In this document: piece after piece, positions 12,599-25,520 of the stretch
Layout: every line of letters begins with the position of its first letter
How positions within the stretch are numbered: position 1 is the first letter of the stretch
Source of the DNA: Papilionanthe hookeriana x Papilionanthe teres
Taxonomy: Eukaryota > Streptophyta > Magnoliopsida > Asparagales > Orchidaceae
Reading direction: 5' to 3'
Length of the DNA: 64,000 bases
Assembly (NCBI GenBank): GCA_022702705.1
Contig: CM040428.1
Location: 94,546,287 to 94,610,286, forward strand
Program-made: the position numbers and the translations under genes
The notes under the pieces: model-generated
The model's database searches: none
Told to the model about the DNA's origin: nothing
Seen by the model: only the letters and a program-made list of their open reading frames with translations

Positions 12599-15500
12599 AA
12601 GAGAATATAAGAGAGGGAATGATGGAGAGGGACAAGTGACAAAAAGAAATATTAGGAGTGTAGGAAAGGAGATAGTTAAGAGAGATAACGAGCTAGAGAA
12701 TGAGAGGGATAGTGAGTAAGGGAGCAAGAGAGATATATAGGGAAAGAGGAAAAGAATGAGAACAATAGTAAGGAAAAGAAAGTGAGAGATAGAGGTGAGA
12801 CAGAGGGAGGGAAAGGGTTAAAGAGGGAAGGAGGAACGAAGAGAGAAAGAGGGAGTAAGTGAGACACAGTGAGAGAGAGAAGAGACTGGAAGATAATTGT
12901 TAGAGAATTAGTGAGTGTTTGAGGGATAGAGAGAAAGAAAGAGAGATGATAGAGTGACATATAAGAGAACAAGAGAGAGAGCAAAGAGAAAGAAAGAATG
13001 AATAGAGAGTGTGCGAGATAGACGAGGGAGTGAGAGATATTTAAGAGCGATGAGTTGAGACAGAGAGAGAAAAGTGTGAGTAATAATAAAGGAAGAAAAG
13101 GTGAGTGAGGGAGAGAGAGGGAGTGAGAGGGAAGGAGAGCATGAGAATGAGTAAGAGAGAGAGATGAAGATAGAGCTAGAAAGATCGAGAAAGAGAGGGA
13201 GAAATTCTGTGAAAGGAGCTGAGAGAGAGAGGTAAACGGAGGCATGAAGAGAGGAGATAACAGAAGGAGAGATAACAAGAGATGGAGGGAGGACGATGGA
13301 GAGTGTCCGAGGGAGAGAGTTTGTGATAGAGAGAATGGACGAAGAGTGAGCGAAAAAGTGAGAGAAGAGAGAGAAGGGAGAGTTTTTGTGTGTATGTGTC
13401 TAAATAGGAGGGATGGAAGTGAGAGAGAGGGAGGCAGGAGAAAGACTGGGAGGAGTGGGAGATAGAGGGAGAGAAATAGTCATAGAAGAAAAAGGAATAT
13501 AATATATAGTAAGTGAAATGGACATTGTAGAAGATAATGAGTGAGAGAGATGGGGAAGGGAGAGATGGGGTGATGGAGAGAGGGAGAGCAAGGGAGGGAA
13601 AGAGAAAGAGAAAGAGAGAGTGTATGTGTATGAGAGAGAGAGTGAGAGAGTGTGTGAGAGGGTAGAGAGAGTCAGAGAAGTAGAGGGAGATAGAATGAGG
13701 GATAACAGAGAGAGTGTGTAAGAGGAGAGGAGAATAGAGTAACATGAGAGAGTAAAGAGAGACAAAGAGAGAGATTAGAGAGTAAGAAAGGGAGAGGGAG
13801 GGAGTAAGATTGAGTTTGAAATTAAATAAAGGGGGATGGGGACCAAGAAATATAAACAAAATAGAAAGAAAGAGAGAGTAGGTGAAGAAAGAGCTGGAGA
13901 GAGGGAGGGAGAGAGAGAATGAGAGTGTGCGAGAGAGAAGATAAGAGAAAGGAAGACCGAAGTGACTGGGGAGCGGAGAGAGGTTGTTTTAGAAAATGAT
14001 AGTAATGAAGGGTTAGATTGAGAGAGAGAGCGAGAGAATATATAGATAAATTGGTAGATGGAAAGAGATAGAGATAGAGCATGAGATAGAGGGGGAGAGA
14101 GAGTAAAATAATGAGAAAGAAATAGAGAGCAAGGCAAAAGAGAGCTAGAGAGATCGAGAAAGAGAGAGAGCTTAAGAGATAGAGATAGACGAAGTGTGAG
14201 ATTGTATGTGTTTGAGAGAAAGTGAGAGAGGGGAAGGAAGATTGATTGTGAAACTAAAGAGAGAGAAATAGGGAGGAAACAGAGAGAAAAAAGAGCTGGT
14301 AAAAGTAAACATGAGGAAAGAGAGAGAGACAGAGAGAGAGAGGGATAATGTAAGAGTGAGAAAGGGAAGATAAGGAATAGGAGAAAGAGTGTGATAGAGG
14401 GAAATAGAGTGAAGAGAGAGCAAGGAAAAAGGGAGAAAGAGAGAGTGAGAGAGAGTGAGATTGCTAGAGAGAGATGGACGAGAGGGAAAGGGAGGGAAGG
14501 AGGGAGGAAGTGAAATAAGGAGAAAGGGGGGTAGGGAAGATGGGAGAGAAATGTAAGATAGAGTGTGAAACAGTAAGAATGATATGAAAGTATGAGATAG
14601 AGGTAGAGATGAAAGGGATCTGAGAGAGAGGAAGGGGGAGAGAAGTGACAGATAAAGAGAGTGAGCAATAGAGTGAGAAAAAGATATATAAAGAAAGTGG
14701 GAGAGCATGAGAAGAACATAAAGGTAAAGAGAGTGAGATATATGGAGAAAGGGAGGGAGGGAGGGAGGGAGAAAAAGAAGGTTGAGGAGAGACGAAGAGA
14801 TTTGTGAGTGAAAGTGAGAAATAATGAGAGAGAGAAGAGGCAGAGAGAAATGAAGAGAGAGTTGAGAGTCCGATTGATATAGTGAGAGAAGTAGGGAGAG
14901 GGATAACGAGAGAGAGTGAGGGATAGAGTGAGAGAAGGAATGAGATTAAAGAGCAACAAAAGAGAGCAAAAGACGGAGAAAGAGAGTTAAAATAGAGAGT
15001 ATGAGAGAGAGAGAGAGAGAGTGGGTGAAGAGAAATAAATAGAAAATGAGCAAGAGAGACAATGATAAATGGAGCAAGAGAGAGTTAGAGAGGGAGAGTG
15101 GGAGAGAGATTGCATGAGAGAAAGAGTGAGTGGAGTGAGTGGGGGAGTAAGAGAGAGTGAAATGGAAAGAGAGTGAGGGATCGAGTAGAGGAGTGAGTGA
15201 CAAAGCTAGAGAGAAATAGATAGAGAAAAGAGAGTGAGGGAAGAAAGGGCAAGAGAGAGTGAGCTAGCGAGAGAAAAAGAGAGCAAAATAAGGGGTAGGG
15301 GAGGAAGGGAGGGAAGAGGGGGTGAGAGAAGAGAGCGAGAGAATGAGTAGAATGGAGAGAGAGTTAGATTGATGGACATAGAGAGATCAAGAGTGAGTTA
15401 AGAGATTAAAAAAGCAAGAGAGAGCCAAAGAGTGAGAAAGAAACATAATAGAGAGTGAGACATAGTGAGAAAGGGAGGCAGTGAGAAAGAGAGAGATAGA

Positions 15501-17250
15501 GGGAAAGCGTAAAGAGAGTGAGATAAAGCAAGAGAGTGAGAGTGGGAGAGAGAGAGAGCGAGAGAAAGATTTAAGAGAGAGATAGGAAGCGAGAGAGGAA
15601 GAGAAAAGGATAGTAAGCAAGATTGAGATAGAGAGGGATATTAAGAGAATGTGAGAAAAGAAAAGGAGAGAGAGAGATTCAGAAGAGACAGGGAGAGAGA
15701 GGGCGGGAGATTGAGATAGGTGGAGTGGGAGGGAAGCAAAATAGAGAGAAAGAGAGATAAAGCATGAGAGAAAGAATGAGAGAGGAGAAATAAAGAAAAG
15801 AGAAAGTGAGAGAAGAGGGAGGAAGGTAGAGGGAATGAGTGAGAGTGATAGAGAAAATGAGAGGGAGGGAGAGGGACTGAATGAGTGAGTACAACATGAG
15901 CGAGAGAGGAGTAAGATAGGGAGAGAGTGAGAAAGAGAGGGAAGAGGGGATTGAAAGAGGGAGGGATTGAGGAGGAAAGAGAGATCTGTGGGAGAAAATA
16001 AGAAAGAAAGCAAGGTCTGAGAGAAACTTAGAGAGAGTGAAAGAAAGTGGGAGAGAAAGAGTGACTAAAGAGAGAGAAGAGAGGTTGATAGAAGAAAGAG
16101 CAAGAGAGAGATAAGAAGAGGGCAAAAGAGAGCAAGAAAACAATAAAAAAGATGAAATAGAGAGTGAGAGAGAGAAAAAGAGGTAGTAAACTAGGGATTG
16201 AAATGTGAGCAGGAGGGAGAGAAGGAGAGAAAGTAAGACAGAAATATAGAGGAAAAGAGACTTAGAGATGATAGAGTTGATTGTGAGGTAGAGAGAGGGA
16301 GATATAGAATGGAAATGGAGATTGTGAGAGGGTAAGAGGGCAATAGGGTGAGAGACTGAAATAATGAAAGAGGGATAGAGGGAGGAAGAGAGAGAGAGAA
16401 GGTTGGAGAGAATGAGTAAGTGATAAGACAGAGTGATAAAGGAGAGAAAGAGAGAGAAATGAGATGTAGAGAGGTGAGAGAAAGGATGAGGGAGAGTGAG
16501 AGAGATATAGAGAGAAGAGAAAGTGAGAGAAGAGGGGAACAAAGAAAGAAAGAAAGTGAGTGGGGGAGAGCATGAGTGGTAAAAAAGAAGGAAAAAGAGA
16601 GAGAGTGAGGCTGTGAGAGAGAAATATAGAGAAGACAAAGTGAGATAAGAGAGAGCAAACGAGAGAAATGGGAGAGAGCGATGGAGAAAATGTGAGGGAA
16701 GGAGGGAGATTGATTAAGTGCAAGTGGAGAGAGAGAAGAGAGAAAGGGGAAAGAGAGATAGAGAGGGATGGAGGGAGTGATTGAGATAGGGAGGGAGAGT
16801 AAGAGAATGATTAAAAAGGAGAGAAGGAGAGAGGGAGATGGAGAGGGGTGAGAGAGAGCGAGGGAGAGAAATTGAGATAGAGAGCGTAGGAGGGATTGAG
16901 ATAGGGAGGGGGAGTAAGAGAATGAGTTAAAAGGAGAGAAGGAGAGAGGGGGATGGAGAGGGAGTGAGGGAGAGAGATTGAGATAGAGAGCGTGGGAGGC
17001 AGGGGAGCTGAGGGAGGGAATGATAGAGAAAGGATGAGAGAGAGGGCAAGAGAAAGGGAGAACGAAAGCAAGAGAGAAATAGAGAAAAGTGAAAGTGAGA
17101 GAAGTGAGCAAAAGAAAGGGATGAGAGAGATATAGAGAAAAAGTGAGGGAGAGAGAGGAGTGAATGAGTGAGTGCAAGAGGAGCAAAAGGGGAAGAACGA
17201 TAGGGAGAGATGTATTGAATAAGGGAGGCATCAAAGAGGAAGGAGAGAAG

Positions 17251-18160
17251 TATGAGAGAAAATGATAAATAATGGATGCATTTAAGGAGAGAGATCAAGA
17301 TATGAGAGCAATAAAAGAGTGTGTAAGGGAGTTAGTGTGAGAGAGAGTGTGATAGATAGAGGGAGATAGAAGAAAGAGCAGGACAGAGAGACAGAGAGGG
17401 GGAAAATATAAGCATAAAATAATAAAGAGAGATGAAATAGAGAGTGAGAGAGAGAGTAAAAGAGGGAGTTAAGATAGGGATTGAAGAGTGAGCGAAGGGA
17501 GTGAGGGAGAGAGGGTAAGGCAGGAATCAAGAGAGATGAGAGACTCAGTGAAGTTAGACCAAAAGATAGTGAGTGAGAGGTAGATAAGGGTAGATATTGA
17601 GGGAAATATGGAGAGAGATGGAGGGAGAAAAGACATAGCGAGAGATTGAATTAATGAAAAGGGAGAGAGGGAGGGAAGAGAGTGAGAGATGGTTGGAGAG
17701 AAAGGGTGAGGATAGTGATAAGAGAGTGATAAAAGAGAGCAAGAGAAAGTTTGTCAAAGAGAGCAATAGAGAAAGAAAAAGTGATAAAGCATAAATAGAG
17801 AAAAGAGCGAGTGTGGGAGAGAGAGATGGATGGAGGGAGTGAGAGGAATGGAAGATAGTGGAAGTGAGAGAGGATGAGAGAGTTAAGGAAGATATGGAGA
17901 GTGAGTGAGAGGGATGGAGAGGGGGTACATAATGAGATTTAGTGGGAGAAGAGGGGGATGAATTGGAAGAGAGTGAGAGGAACTGAGGGGGAGAGAGAGG
18001 GAGAAAAGGAATGAAAGGAGTGGGTGAGAGTGGGAGAGAATGATTTAGAGTAGAGAGAGGAGCGAACGCAATTGAAACAAGAGTGAGCAACAGAGAGTGA
18101 ACATGGAGTGAGAAAGAGAGGGAATGAGGGAGTATGTGTGAGAGTGAAACTGAAGAGATA
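17251..18160 (+). repeat. Higher-order unit copy (landmarks A, H, D, C)
   Basis: A ('tatgagagaaaatgataaat') is at 17,251, H ('gattgaattaatgaaa') at 17,644, D ('ggtacataatgagattta') near 17,923, and C ('gtgaacatggagtgag') at 18,097 with 'gagtgaaactgaagag' following. Spacings are about 393, 277 and 176 bases. This is the best copy for seeding a consensus, because the flanking landmarks (near 19,107 and 19,785) are also present. Confidence 0.8.
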
Positions 18161-19275
18161 GGAAGAGGGAACGAGAATGCGAGAGTGTGTGAGAGAGAAA
18201 TAGAGAGAAGAGAGGCTGATGAAAGAGAGAGCATGAGAGAGGGAGAGGGTGAGCGAGCAAGAGATAGAGCAAGAGATGGAGCAAGAGATAGGGAGATAAG
18301 GAGAGTAGGAGAAAGTGGCGGGATGAAGGGAGTGAAAGAGGGAGGGAGAGAGAAAGAGTGGTAGTGAGGGTTAAAGTGAGTGTGAAAAGAGAGAGACAGA
18401 AGAGAGGGTGAGAGAGGATGAGAGAGAGATGAAAAGAGGTGGATTAGAGAGTGAGAGAGAGGAGAGGATGAGTAAGAAAAAGGGGATAGAAGGAGGTATT
18501 CAGAGGGTTTAAAGAGAGATGAAAAGAGGTGGATTAGAGAGTGAGAGAGAGGAGAGGATGAGTAAGAAAGAGAGATAGAAGAAGATTTTGAGAGGGTTTA
18601 AAGAGAGAGTAAGAAGAGAAAGGAAAAGAGAGTGGAAGGGACAGAGAGTGAGAAGAGAGACTGAAGGAAGATCAAGCGAGAGTAAGTGAGTGAGGGGTAA
18701 AAAGTGAGGGAGAATAGGAAATTATTGGGTGAGAGAGGGAGATGAAGAGGGAAAATGGTAGGGAGAGGAGGAAGGAATAGATGAGATAAAATGAGAAAGG
18801 GAGGGATAGAAGCAAGAGAGAGAGGAGAGAGGAAGTGGGGGATGGAGTAAAAAAATGTAAGAGAAAAGAAAGAAGAGAGAGCAATGAAGGACTGTGTAAA
18901 AGAGAATAAAAGATATAAAAAGATAATAGAGTGTGAGAAAGAATGAGACTGAAAGAATATAATAGATAATGGATTAAAAGAGTGAGTGCGAAAAAGCAAA
19001 ATGGTAACAAAGATTGAGAAATGAAGCTAACTAGGGTGAGAGAGATAGAGAGAGATTGAGATAGAGTGAGAGTGTTTATGAGTGTGTGAGAATGATAGAG
19101 AAGAGTGCGCTACATGAGCAAGACCTAGAGAGGACAAGATTGAGGGAGTGAGAAAGAGAGAGCAAGAGAGATAAAAAGTGATGGAAAAGAGAGTGAGAGA
19201 GAGGGAGAGCAGAGAGAGCTTGAGAGAGCAGGAAATAGAGAGGAAATAGAGAGCTAGAGAGAGATGGAAAGGGAG
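17821..19275 (+). repeat. Inverted duplication arm (partner 27,440-28,796)
   Basis: Read on the minus strand, this segment follows the pyrimidine sequence 27,440-28,796. Matching points include 'gctagagagagatggaaagg' (19,251) with its complement near 27,447, the 'acctagag' motif, 'gagggtttaaagagag', landmarks C and D, and the end near 'gagagatggatggaggg'. The sum of paired coordinates stays near 46,600-46,750, as expected for colinear inverted homology. Confidence 0.7.
18418..18597 (+). repeat. 90-bp tandem duplication
   Basis: 'gatgaaaagaggtggattag' occurs at 18,428 and 18,518. Both units run through 'gaggatgagtaagaaa' to 'gagggtttaaagagag', with a few substitutions. Confidence 0.9.
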
Positions 19276-20287
19276 AGTTGGAGGTAGAGGGAGAGAGAGT
19301 GTAGAAGAGTCAAAGATAGAGTGAGTGAGAGAGATGGGGATGGAGGTAGGAACGAGGGAGGGAAGGAAATAAGAGGGAGGAGAGAGAGAGTATGTGGAGG
19401 ATAGAGAGCGAAAGAGTGAGAGGAGAGAGAAAGAGAACAGAGAGTGAGTAAGAGAGAGTGTAATTAAAGAGATATAGGGAGGGAGAGAGGAGAGAGAGTG
19501 AGAGAGAAATAGAGATAGAAGAGAGGGTGAAGGAAGAAAGAGCAAATAAGAAAGAAAGGGAGCAGAAGAATGAGAAATAGATAGAGAGTGAGAGATATGA
19601 AGATAAAGTGAGAGGAAAGAGGGAGAGAGAAAAAGTGTGAGAGAAATTAAGAAATAATTAGACAGAGACGAGGAGGAAAGAGTGATAAGAGAGAAGGATT
19701 GAAAGAGAGGGAGGGAGCGAGGGAGTGAGAGAGGATGATAAGAGAAAAAGAGTAGTGATGAGAGAAATGAAAGAGCGACATAAGAGAGATGGATTGAGCA
19801 ACTGTGCAATAATGAAAGTGGAATAAAGAGTGAGAGAGAGGAAGAGCAAGGTAGAGAGCGAGACTGTGCAAGAGAGTGAAGAGGGACGGTAGAGAGAAGT
19901 GGTGGATAGAGGGAGAGAAAATGTGAGGATATATATAGAGGAAAAGAGATAAAGGGAGGGAATGTAAGAGAGCATGATAATAGAGAGAGTGAGGGAAAGT
20001 ATGAGAATAAGAGGTGGAGAGAGAAATGGTTAAAGGTAGAGAGAGAGTGGGAGAAAAAAAATGAGGAGGGACGGAGGGAGAGGGAGATGGATTGAGAGAG
20101 GTAAATAGAGGTAGATAGAGGCAGAGTGGAGAGAAAGATAAAGAGATAAAGAAGAGAGGGAGGGAGATTAAGAGAATGCGTGAGTGGGGGTATAAAGAGA
20201 GGGAGAATAGGAGAATGATAAGTGCAAGGCGGAGCAACAGAGGGAGAAGGAGTTGGTGAGGGATAATGGAAGGAAGACAGAGAGAGC

Positions 20288-20289
<2 letters not shown>

Positions 20290-20323
<34 letters not shown>
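20290..20323 (+). repeat. Perfect (GA)n microsatellite
   Basis: About 17 uninterrupted AG dinucleotides. Confidence 0.95.
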
Positions 20324-20328
<5 letters not shown>

Positions 20329-21868
20329 AGAGGGTGGGATGGAATCAGGTGAGCAAGAGAGAAGAGCCAGGGAGGGCAATTGGAGAGAGCGTGAGAGAGA
20401 GAGAGATGGAAGAGAGGGAAGTGAGAGAAATAGTAAAAAAGAGAGTGGAGGGTAGAGGAAGATAAAGAGTGAGAAGAGTAAGAGATAAGGTGAAAGATAA
20501 TAGAGAGTGATAGAGAGATAATGGAAGAAAGAGGAAGAGAGAATAGAGAATGTGAAAGAGATAAAGAGAGCAAGTAAGAGTGAGAGTGAAGCTGAAGAAA
20601 GAGAGTGGGAAGAGAGAGTAAGGGAAAGAGAACAAGAGAAAATGATTAGTGGAGTAAGAGAGAGAGTTAGGGAGGGAGGGTGTGAGGGAGAGAGGGAGAG
20701 AAAAAAAGTGAGCGAGCACGAGAGAAAGAAAGAGAAGAGAGTGAAGGAGTGAGAGTGAAATTGAAGAGAGTGAGGGAGCCAAGAAGGGAGGGAGAGACAA
20801 AAAGAGAGAGAAATAGAGAAAGAATAGAGAGTGAGGTAAGAGAGGGTAAGAGAGGGGACTAGTAAGAGAAACAGAAAATGAAATAAGGAGGGAGGGGAAG
20901 TAATAAAAAATAAGAGAGAAGAGGAGTGAGAAAGAAAAGAGATAGAGAATGAGAAGATGCTAGATAGAGATTTAGTGAAGGATTTAGGGAGATAATGAAT
21001 GAGAAAAGAGAGGAAGAGTGAGCAAGAGAGCGAGAGATAGAAACATAATAAGGAGTGAGAGGCAATGAGAAAGGAAGATATGTAGAAAGAGAGAGATAGA
21101 GTGAAAGGATAAAATGAGAGAAAAGATAGCAAGAGAGTGCAAGAGAGTGAGAGACAAACAAAGTAGTGTGTAAGACACATAGTAAGAGAGCGAGAGAGTG
21201 AGAAACAAAGAGATGGAGGGCTGTAAGACAGAGAGTGAGACGAGGAAGACAGAGGGATAGAGCAAGTGAGAGAGGGAAAGAGAGCATAAAAGATTTAAGA
21301 GGGAGAGAGAGGAAGCTAGAGAGGAAAAGATAAGGAGTAAGATGAAGATAGGGGCAACATTAAGAGAATGAGTGAGAAAGTGAGATGGAGAGAGGGAGAT
21401 AGAGAGAGTGGCAGGGTGAGAAGTGGGAGGGAGAGTGGGAGAGAGAGTGAGGGATAGAGGAAGAGAAATAGTAACTAAATATAGAGAATAGAGGGTGATG
21501 AAATAGTGAGTAAATATAGGAAAAAGAGGGTGATAGAAGAAAGAGCAAGAGAGAAGACAGGGAGAGGGTAAGAGAAAGCAAGCAAAACGATAAGGAGAGA
21601 TGAAATACAGAGTGAGAGTGAGAGCAAGAGAGGGATTGAACTAGAAATGGAGATATAGATGGAGGGACTGATAGGGATTGAGGAGACAGCGGAAGGAAGA
21701 AGGGTGTGAGAGTAAGACAAAAATAAAGAGAAAAGAGAGACTCATGGAAGATTGATAAAAATATAGAGAGTGAGAGGGGAGAGAGAGGGAGATTTAGAGA
21801 GAGATCGAGGGTGAGAGAGATAGAGAGAGGGAGGGAGGAAGGGACTGAGTGATTGTTGGAGAGAAATT

Positions 21869-24800
21869 ATCTCGCTCTTTGTCTCTTCCTCTCTCTCTTG
21901 CTCCCTCTCTCACTCACTAATATCCTTTCTTGTGCTCACCTTACACTTCACTAACTCTTACTTGATCTTCCCACAACCTCTCTTCTCACTCTCTCTCACT
22001 TTGTCTTTCCTACTCTTTCTTTAAACGCTCTCACTTCCACCTATTTCTCTTTCTCCCTTATGACCTCGATCTTTCTATGACTCTCTATTTCAGCCCTCTT
22101 TATCTCTCCCTCTCAATATCTTCTCTGTCTCTCACTTTTGACCCTCCCATTATTCCTCACATCCTCTCTCTAGCTCTCCATACCTCTTTCACTCCCCTAA
22201 TCCATCTCTCTCTCTTTTACACTCTCCTTTATTGTTCTCTCTTCTCTTTTTCCTCTTACTTTTCTCTCACTCTATTCCCCATTCTCTCTCCTTTCTCGCT
22301 CACTTGATTCCATCCCAACCTCTCTCATTCTCTCTCTCTCTCCCTCCCTCCCTCTTCCTACCTTTATCCCTCTCCAAATTCCTCTCCCTTCGTTTCTCCC
22401 ACTTACTCTCATCATTCTCTTGTTCTACCCCTCTTTATACCACGTACCCTTACTCGATCTTCCCTTAGTCTCCTCACTCTCAACCTTTCATTCTCTTTTC
22501 CTTTCTCTTTCTTGAACTCTCTTTAATCCATCACACTAGATCCTTCAATCTCTCTCTCTCTCTCTCACTCTTTCCTTATCTCCCTCACTCTTGCTCCCCC
22601 TCTCACTCGCTCACCCTATCCCTCTCTCAAGCTCTCTCTTCCCTCACTCTATCAACACTATTTCTCTCTCACACTTTCTCCCTTTCTCGCCCCTCTTCCT
22701 CTATCTTCAGTTTCACTCTCACTTCTACTCGCTCTTTTTCTCGCTTCATGTTCACTCTCTCTTTGATTGCTTGCTCTCCTCTCTCCTATTAATCTTTCCT
22801 CCCTCTCTTCCCTCCCACTTGCTCCTTCCCTCCCACTCTCTCTCTCCCTCTCTCGCTCTCTCTCCTTCTCTCTCTCCCTCTCTTCCTCTCTACCTCCTCT
22901 CTCTTCCAACTCATCCCCCTCTTTCCCACTAAATCTCATTCTCCACCCCATTTCTCCTCCCTCTCACTTTATCTCTATATCTTCCATCAATCACTCTTTT
23001 CTCTCACCCTCTCTTCCAGTCTCACTCCCACTCTCTTCAAGGTCTATCACTCCCTTCCTCGATCTCTATCTTTCTCACTCTCCTCCTCTCTCACACTTTT
23101 CTCTATTTATGCCTTATCACTTTTTCTTCCTCTATTTTTCTCTCTTTCACTCCCACACACGCACACTCTTGTTCTCTTTAACACTCTCTTATCACTTTAA
23201 TCACTATTCTCTCCAACCATCTCACACTCTCTTCCTCCCTCCTTCTCTTCATCTTTCATTTTTACATTCTCTCACTCTATCGCCCACTCACTCTCCCATT
23301 ATATCCATATCCCCTCTACATCTCCCTCTCTCTACCTCACACTCAACTCTCCATCTTCCATTAGTCTCTCTCCTCTTACTTATTTTCTATCTTACCCACT
23401 CTCCTTCTCTCCCTCCCACTCACTCTTCAATCCCTTTTTCGCTCTCTTTCTATCTCTATTTCATCTATCTTTTTTTATTTCTTATTCTCTCTCTTGTTCT
23501 TTCATCTATCGCCCTAATTTCTCTCTCTTTACTCACCTTACTCCTCTCTCTCACTTCTGTTGTACTCACTAAGTCACTCCTTTTCCCTCACTCTCCTTTT
23601 CTCTATTGCTCTCTCATTCCCTATCCCTTGCTCCATCTTCTCTCACTTTCTCTTATCTATTTCTCTCTCACTCTTCCTCTCCAAATCTCTGTCTCATTCT
23701 CTCCCTTCTACTTCCCTCCCTCCCACTCCCTCTATCCAATCTCTCTTCCTCCATCTCCCTCTCTCCCTCTCCCTCTCCCTCTTTCTTTTCCTTCTGAAGT
23801 ATTCTCTTAATCTCCCTCCTTATCTAAATATTGCGCACTAAGTTTTTCATTCTCTTCCTCTCTGAATTCCTATCTATCTCTTAAATCATTTTCTCTCTCC
23901 CTTTCTCACTCCCTCTCTCTCTTTCTTCAATCTCTCTCACTCTCTCCCTCTATCTTTCCCTCTCACTCTCTCCCATACTCCTGTCATTTATCTCTCTCTT
24001 TCTCGCTTCCTGTCTTACCCATTATGTTTACACTCTATTATGTTTCGTTCTCTCACTCTAAGGCTCTTTCTTGCTCCCTTTTCTCACTTCTACTCACTCT
24101 TTCTCTCCCTCTAAATATCATTCTGTACCCACTCTCTCCATCTCTCTCACTCTTCCCTCCATATTTTCTTTCACTCTCTTTTCCTCTCTCACTCCCACTC
24201 TCTTCCATTCCTATCACTCCCTCCGTCCATCTCTCTCGTCGTCACTAGATTTTTTCTCTATTTATGCTTTATCACTTTTTCTTTCTCTATTTATCTCTTC
24301 TTGCTCTCGTTGACAAACTCTCTCTTGCTCTTATTTATCACTCTCTAATCACTTAGTCTTTCTCTCCAACTAACTCTCACTCTCTTCCTCCCTCCCTCTC
24401 TCAATCTCTAATTAATTCAATCTCTCACTATGACTTTTTTCCCTCCATCTCTCTCCATATTTACCTTAATATCTCCCTTTATCTACCTCTCACTCACTAT
24501 CTTTTGCTCTAGCTTCCTCGAGTCTCTCTTCTCTCCCAATTTTTTCCTTACACCCCCCTCTCCCTCACTCCCTTTGCTCACTCTTCAATCTCTATGTTAA
24601 CTTCCTCTCTTGCTCTCTCTTTTCACTCTCTATTTCATCTCTCTTTGTTATTTGTCTGCTTTTGCCCCCTCGTTATCTCTCTCTCTTTCTCTTTCTTCTA
24701 TCTCCTTCTCTTCACTCTTTTTACTCACTCTTTCTCTCCCTTTGTCTATCACACTCTCTCTCACACTCCCTCCATTACATACTACCTCTTAATTGCTCAC

Positions 24801-25520
24801 ATCTTACTCTATCTCGTCATATCCATCTTATTATTTATTATTTTCTCACATACATCTCTCATTCCTCCTACATACCTCTCTCTTTTAATCCATCCCTCCC
24901 TCTCTTTCATCCTCTCTCTCTCCTCTTGCACCTCGTTCACACACTCTCTCTCCCTCTCTTTTTCTCTTTCTTCTATCTCTCTCTCTTCCATCTCTTTACT
25001 CACTCTCTCTCCCTCTATCTATCACACTCTCTCTCACACTCCCTTCCTTACACACTATCTCTCAATTACTCTCACATCTTGCTCTCTCTCATCATATCCA
25101 TATCATTATTTATTATTTTCTCTCATACATCTCTCATTCCTCCTCGATACCTCCCTCTCCTTCTTCCACTCTCTCTCCTCTTGCACTCACTCGTTCACAC
25201 TCTCTCTCCCTCTCGTTTTCTCTATCTGTCTCTCTCATCCCTCTCTTTTGCTCTCTTTTCTCTCACTTACACTTTTCTCTATTTCTCTCTCGCTCTCGCT
25301 CTCCCTTTCTCTCGCCCTCTCTCTCATCATTTCACTCTCATTCTCTCCCTTTTGCTACCCTCCCTCCCACGCTCTCTATCTCAATCTCTATCCCTCTCCT
25401 CTACCTCACCCCCTCTCCATCTCCTTCTCTGCATTTAACTCATTCTCTTACTCTCCCTTTCTATCTCAATCCCTCCCTCCTTCCCTCTCTTTCTCTCTTT
25501 CCCTTATCTCTCTTCTCTCT
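21869..25520 (+). repeat. Large inverted repeat, left arm (partner 31,501-35,240)
   Basis: This arm is the reverse complement of 31,501-35,240 at many points. Examples are 'ctaatatcctttcttgtgct' (about 21,920) against the site near 35,190, 'catgacctcgatctttctatgactc'-like sequence near 22,060 against 35,040, 'ccacgtacccttactcgatc' (22,440) against 34,670, 'gattccatcccaacctctc' (22,308) against 34,800, landmarks C/D (22,740; 22,930) against 34,260 and 34,080, and a shared 275-bp tandem duplication. Paired coordinates sum to about 57,000 throughout. The arm begins exactly at the strand switch. Confidence 0.85.
24678..25227 (-). repeat. 275-bp tandem duplication carrying landmark A (inverted)
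   Basis: Two successive units each contain 'ctatcacactctctctcac', then 'atccat', then 'attatttattattttctc' and 'catacatctctcattcctcc'. The repeat of 'atccat' falls at 24,821 and 25,096, a period of 275. The opposite arm has the same doubling at 31,900 and 32,174, a period of 274, so the tandem copy predates the inverted duplication. Confidence 0.85.

Larger units (their letters stand above)
9699..21868 (+). repeat. Purine-rich (GA) block R2
   Basis: A 12-kb G/A-rich stretch on the + strand. No gene is supported; frames up to 717 codons on the minus strand are Ser/Leu-rich low complexity. Landmark A or close relatives occur near 9,780, 15,970 and 17,251. The 'ctacat...gacctagag' motif occurs near 12,460 and 19,107. 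The 'aaacataataga..gtgagacat' motif occurs near 15,440 and 21,040. The block ends at 21,868, where an inverted duplication also ends. Confidence 0.9.

Noticed and set aside
19027..21180. A 717-codon open frame on the minus strand, and dozens of others of 60-660 codons
   Set aside because: Composition is almost only Ser, Leu, Phe, His, Pro, Thr and Tyr, from CT-repeat translation. Several frames overlap at the same place, there are no domains, and homologous repeat copies do not keep one frame.
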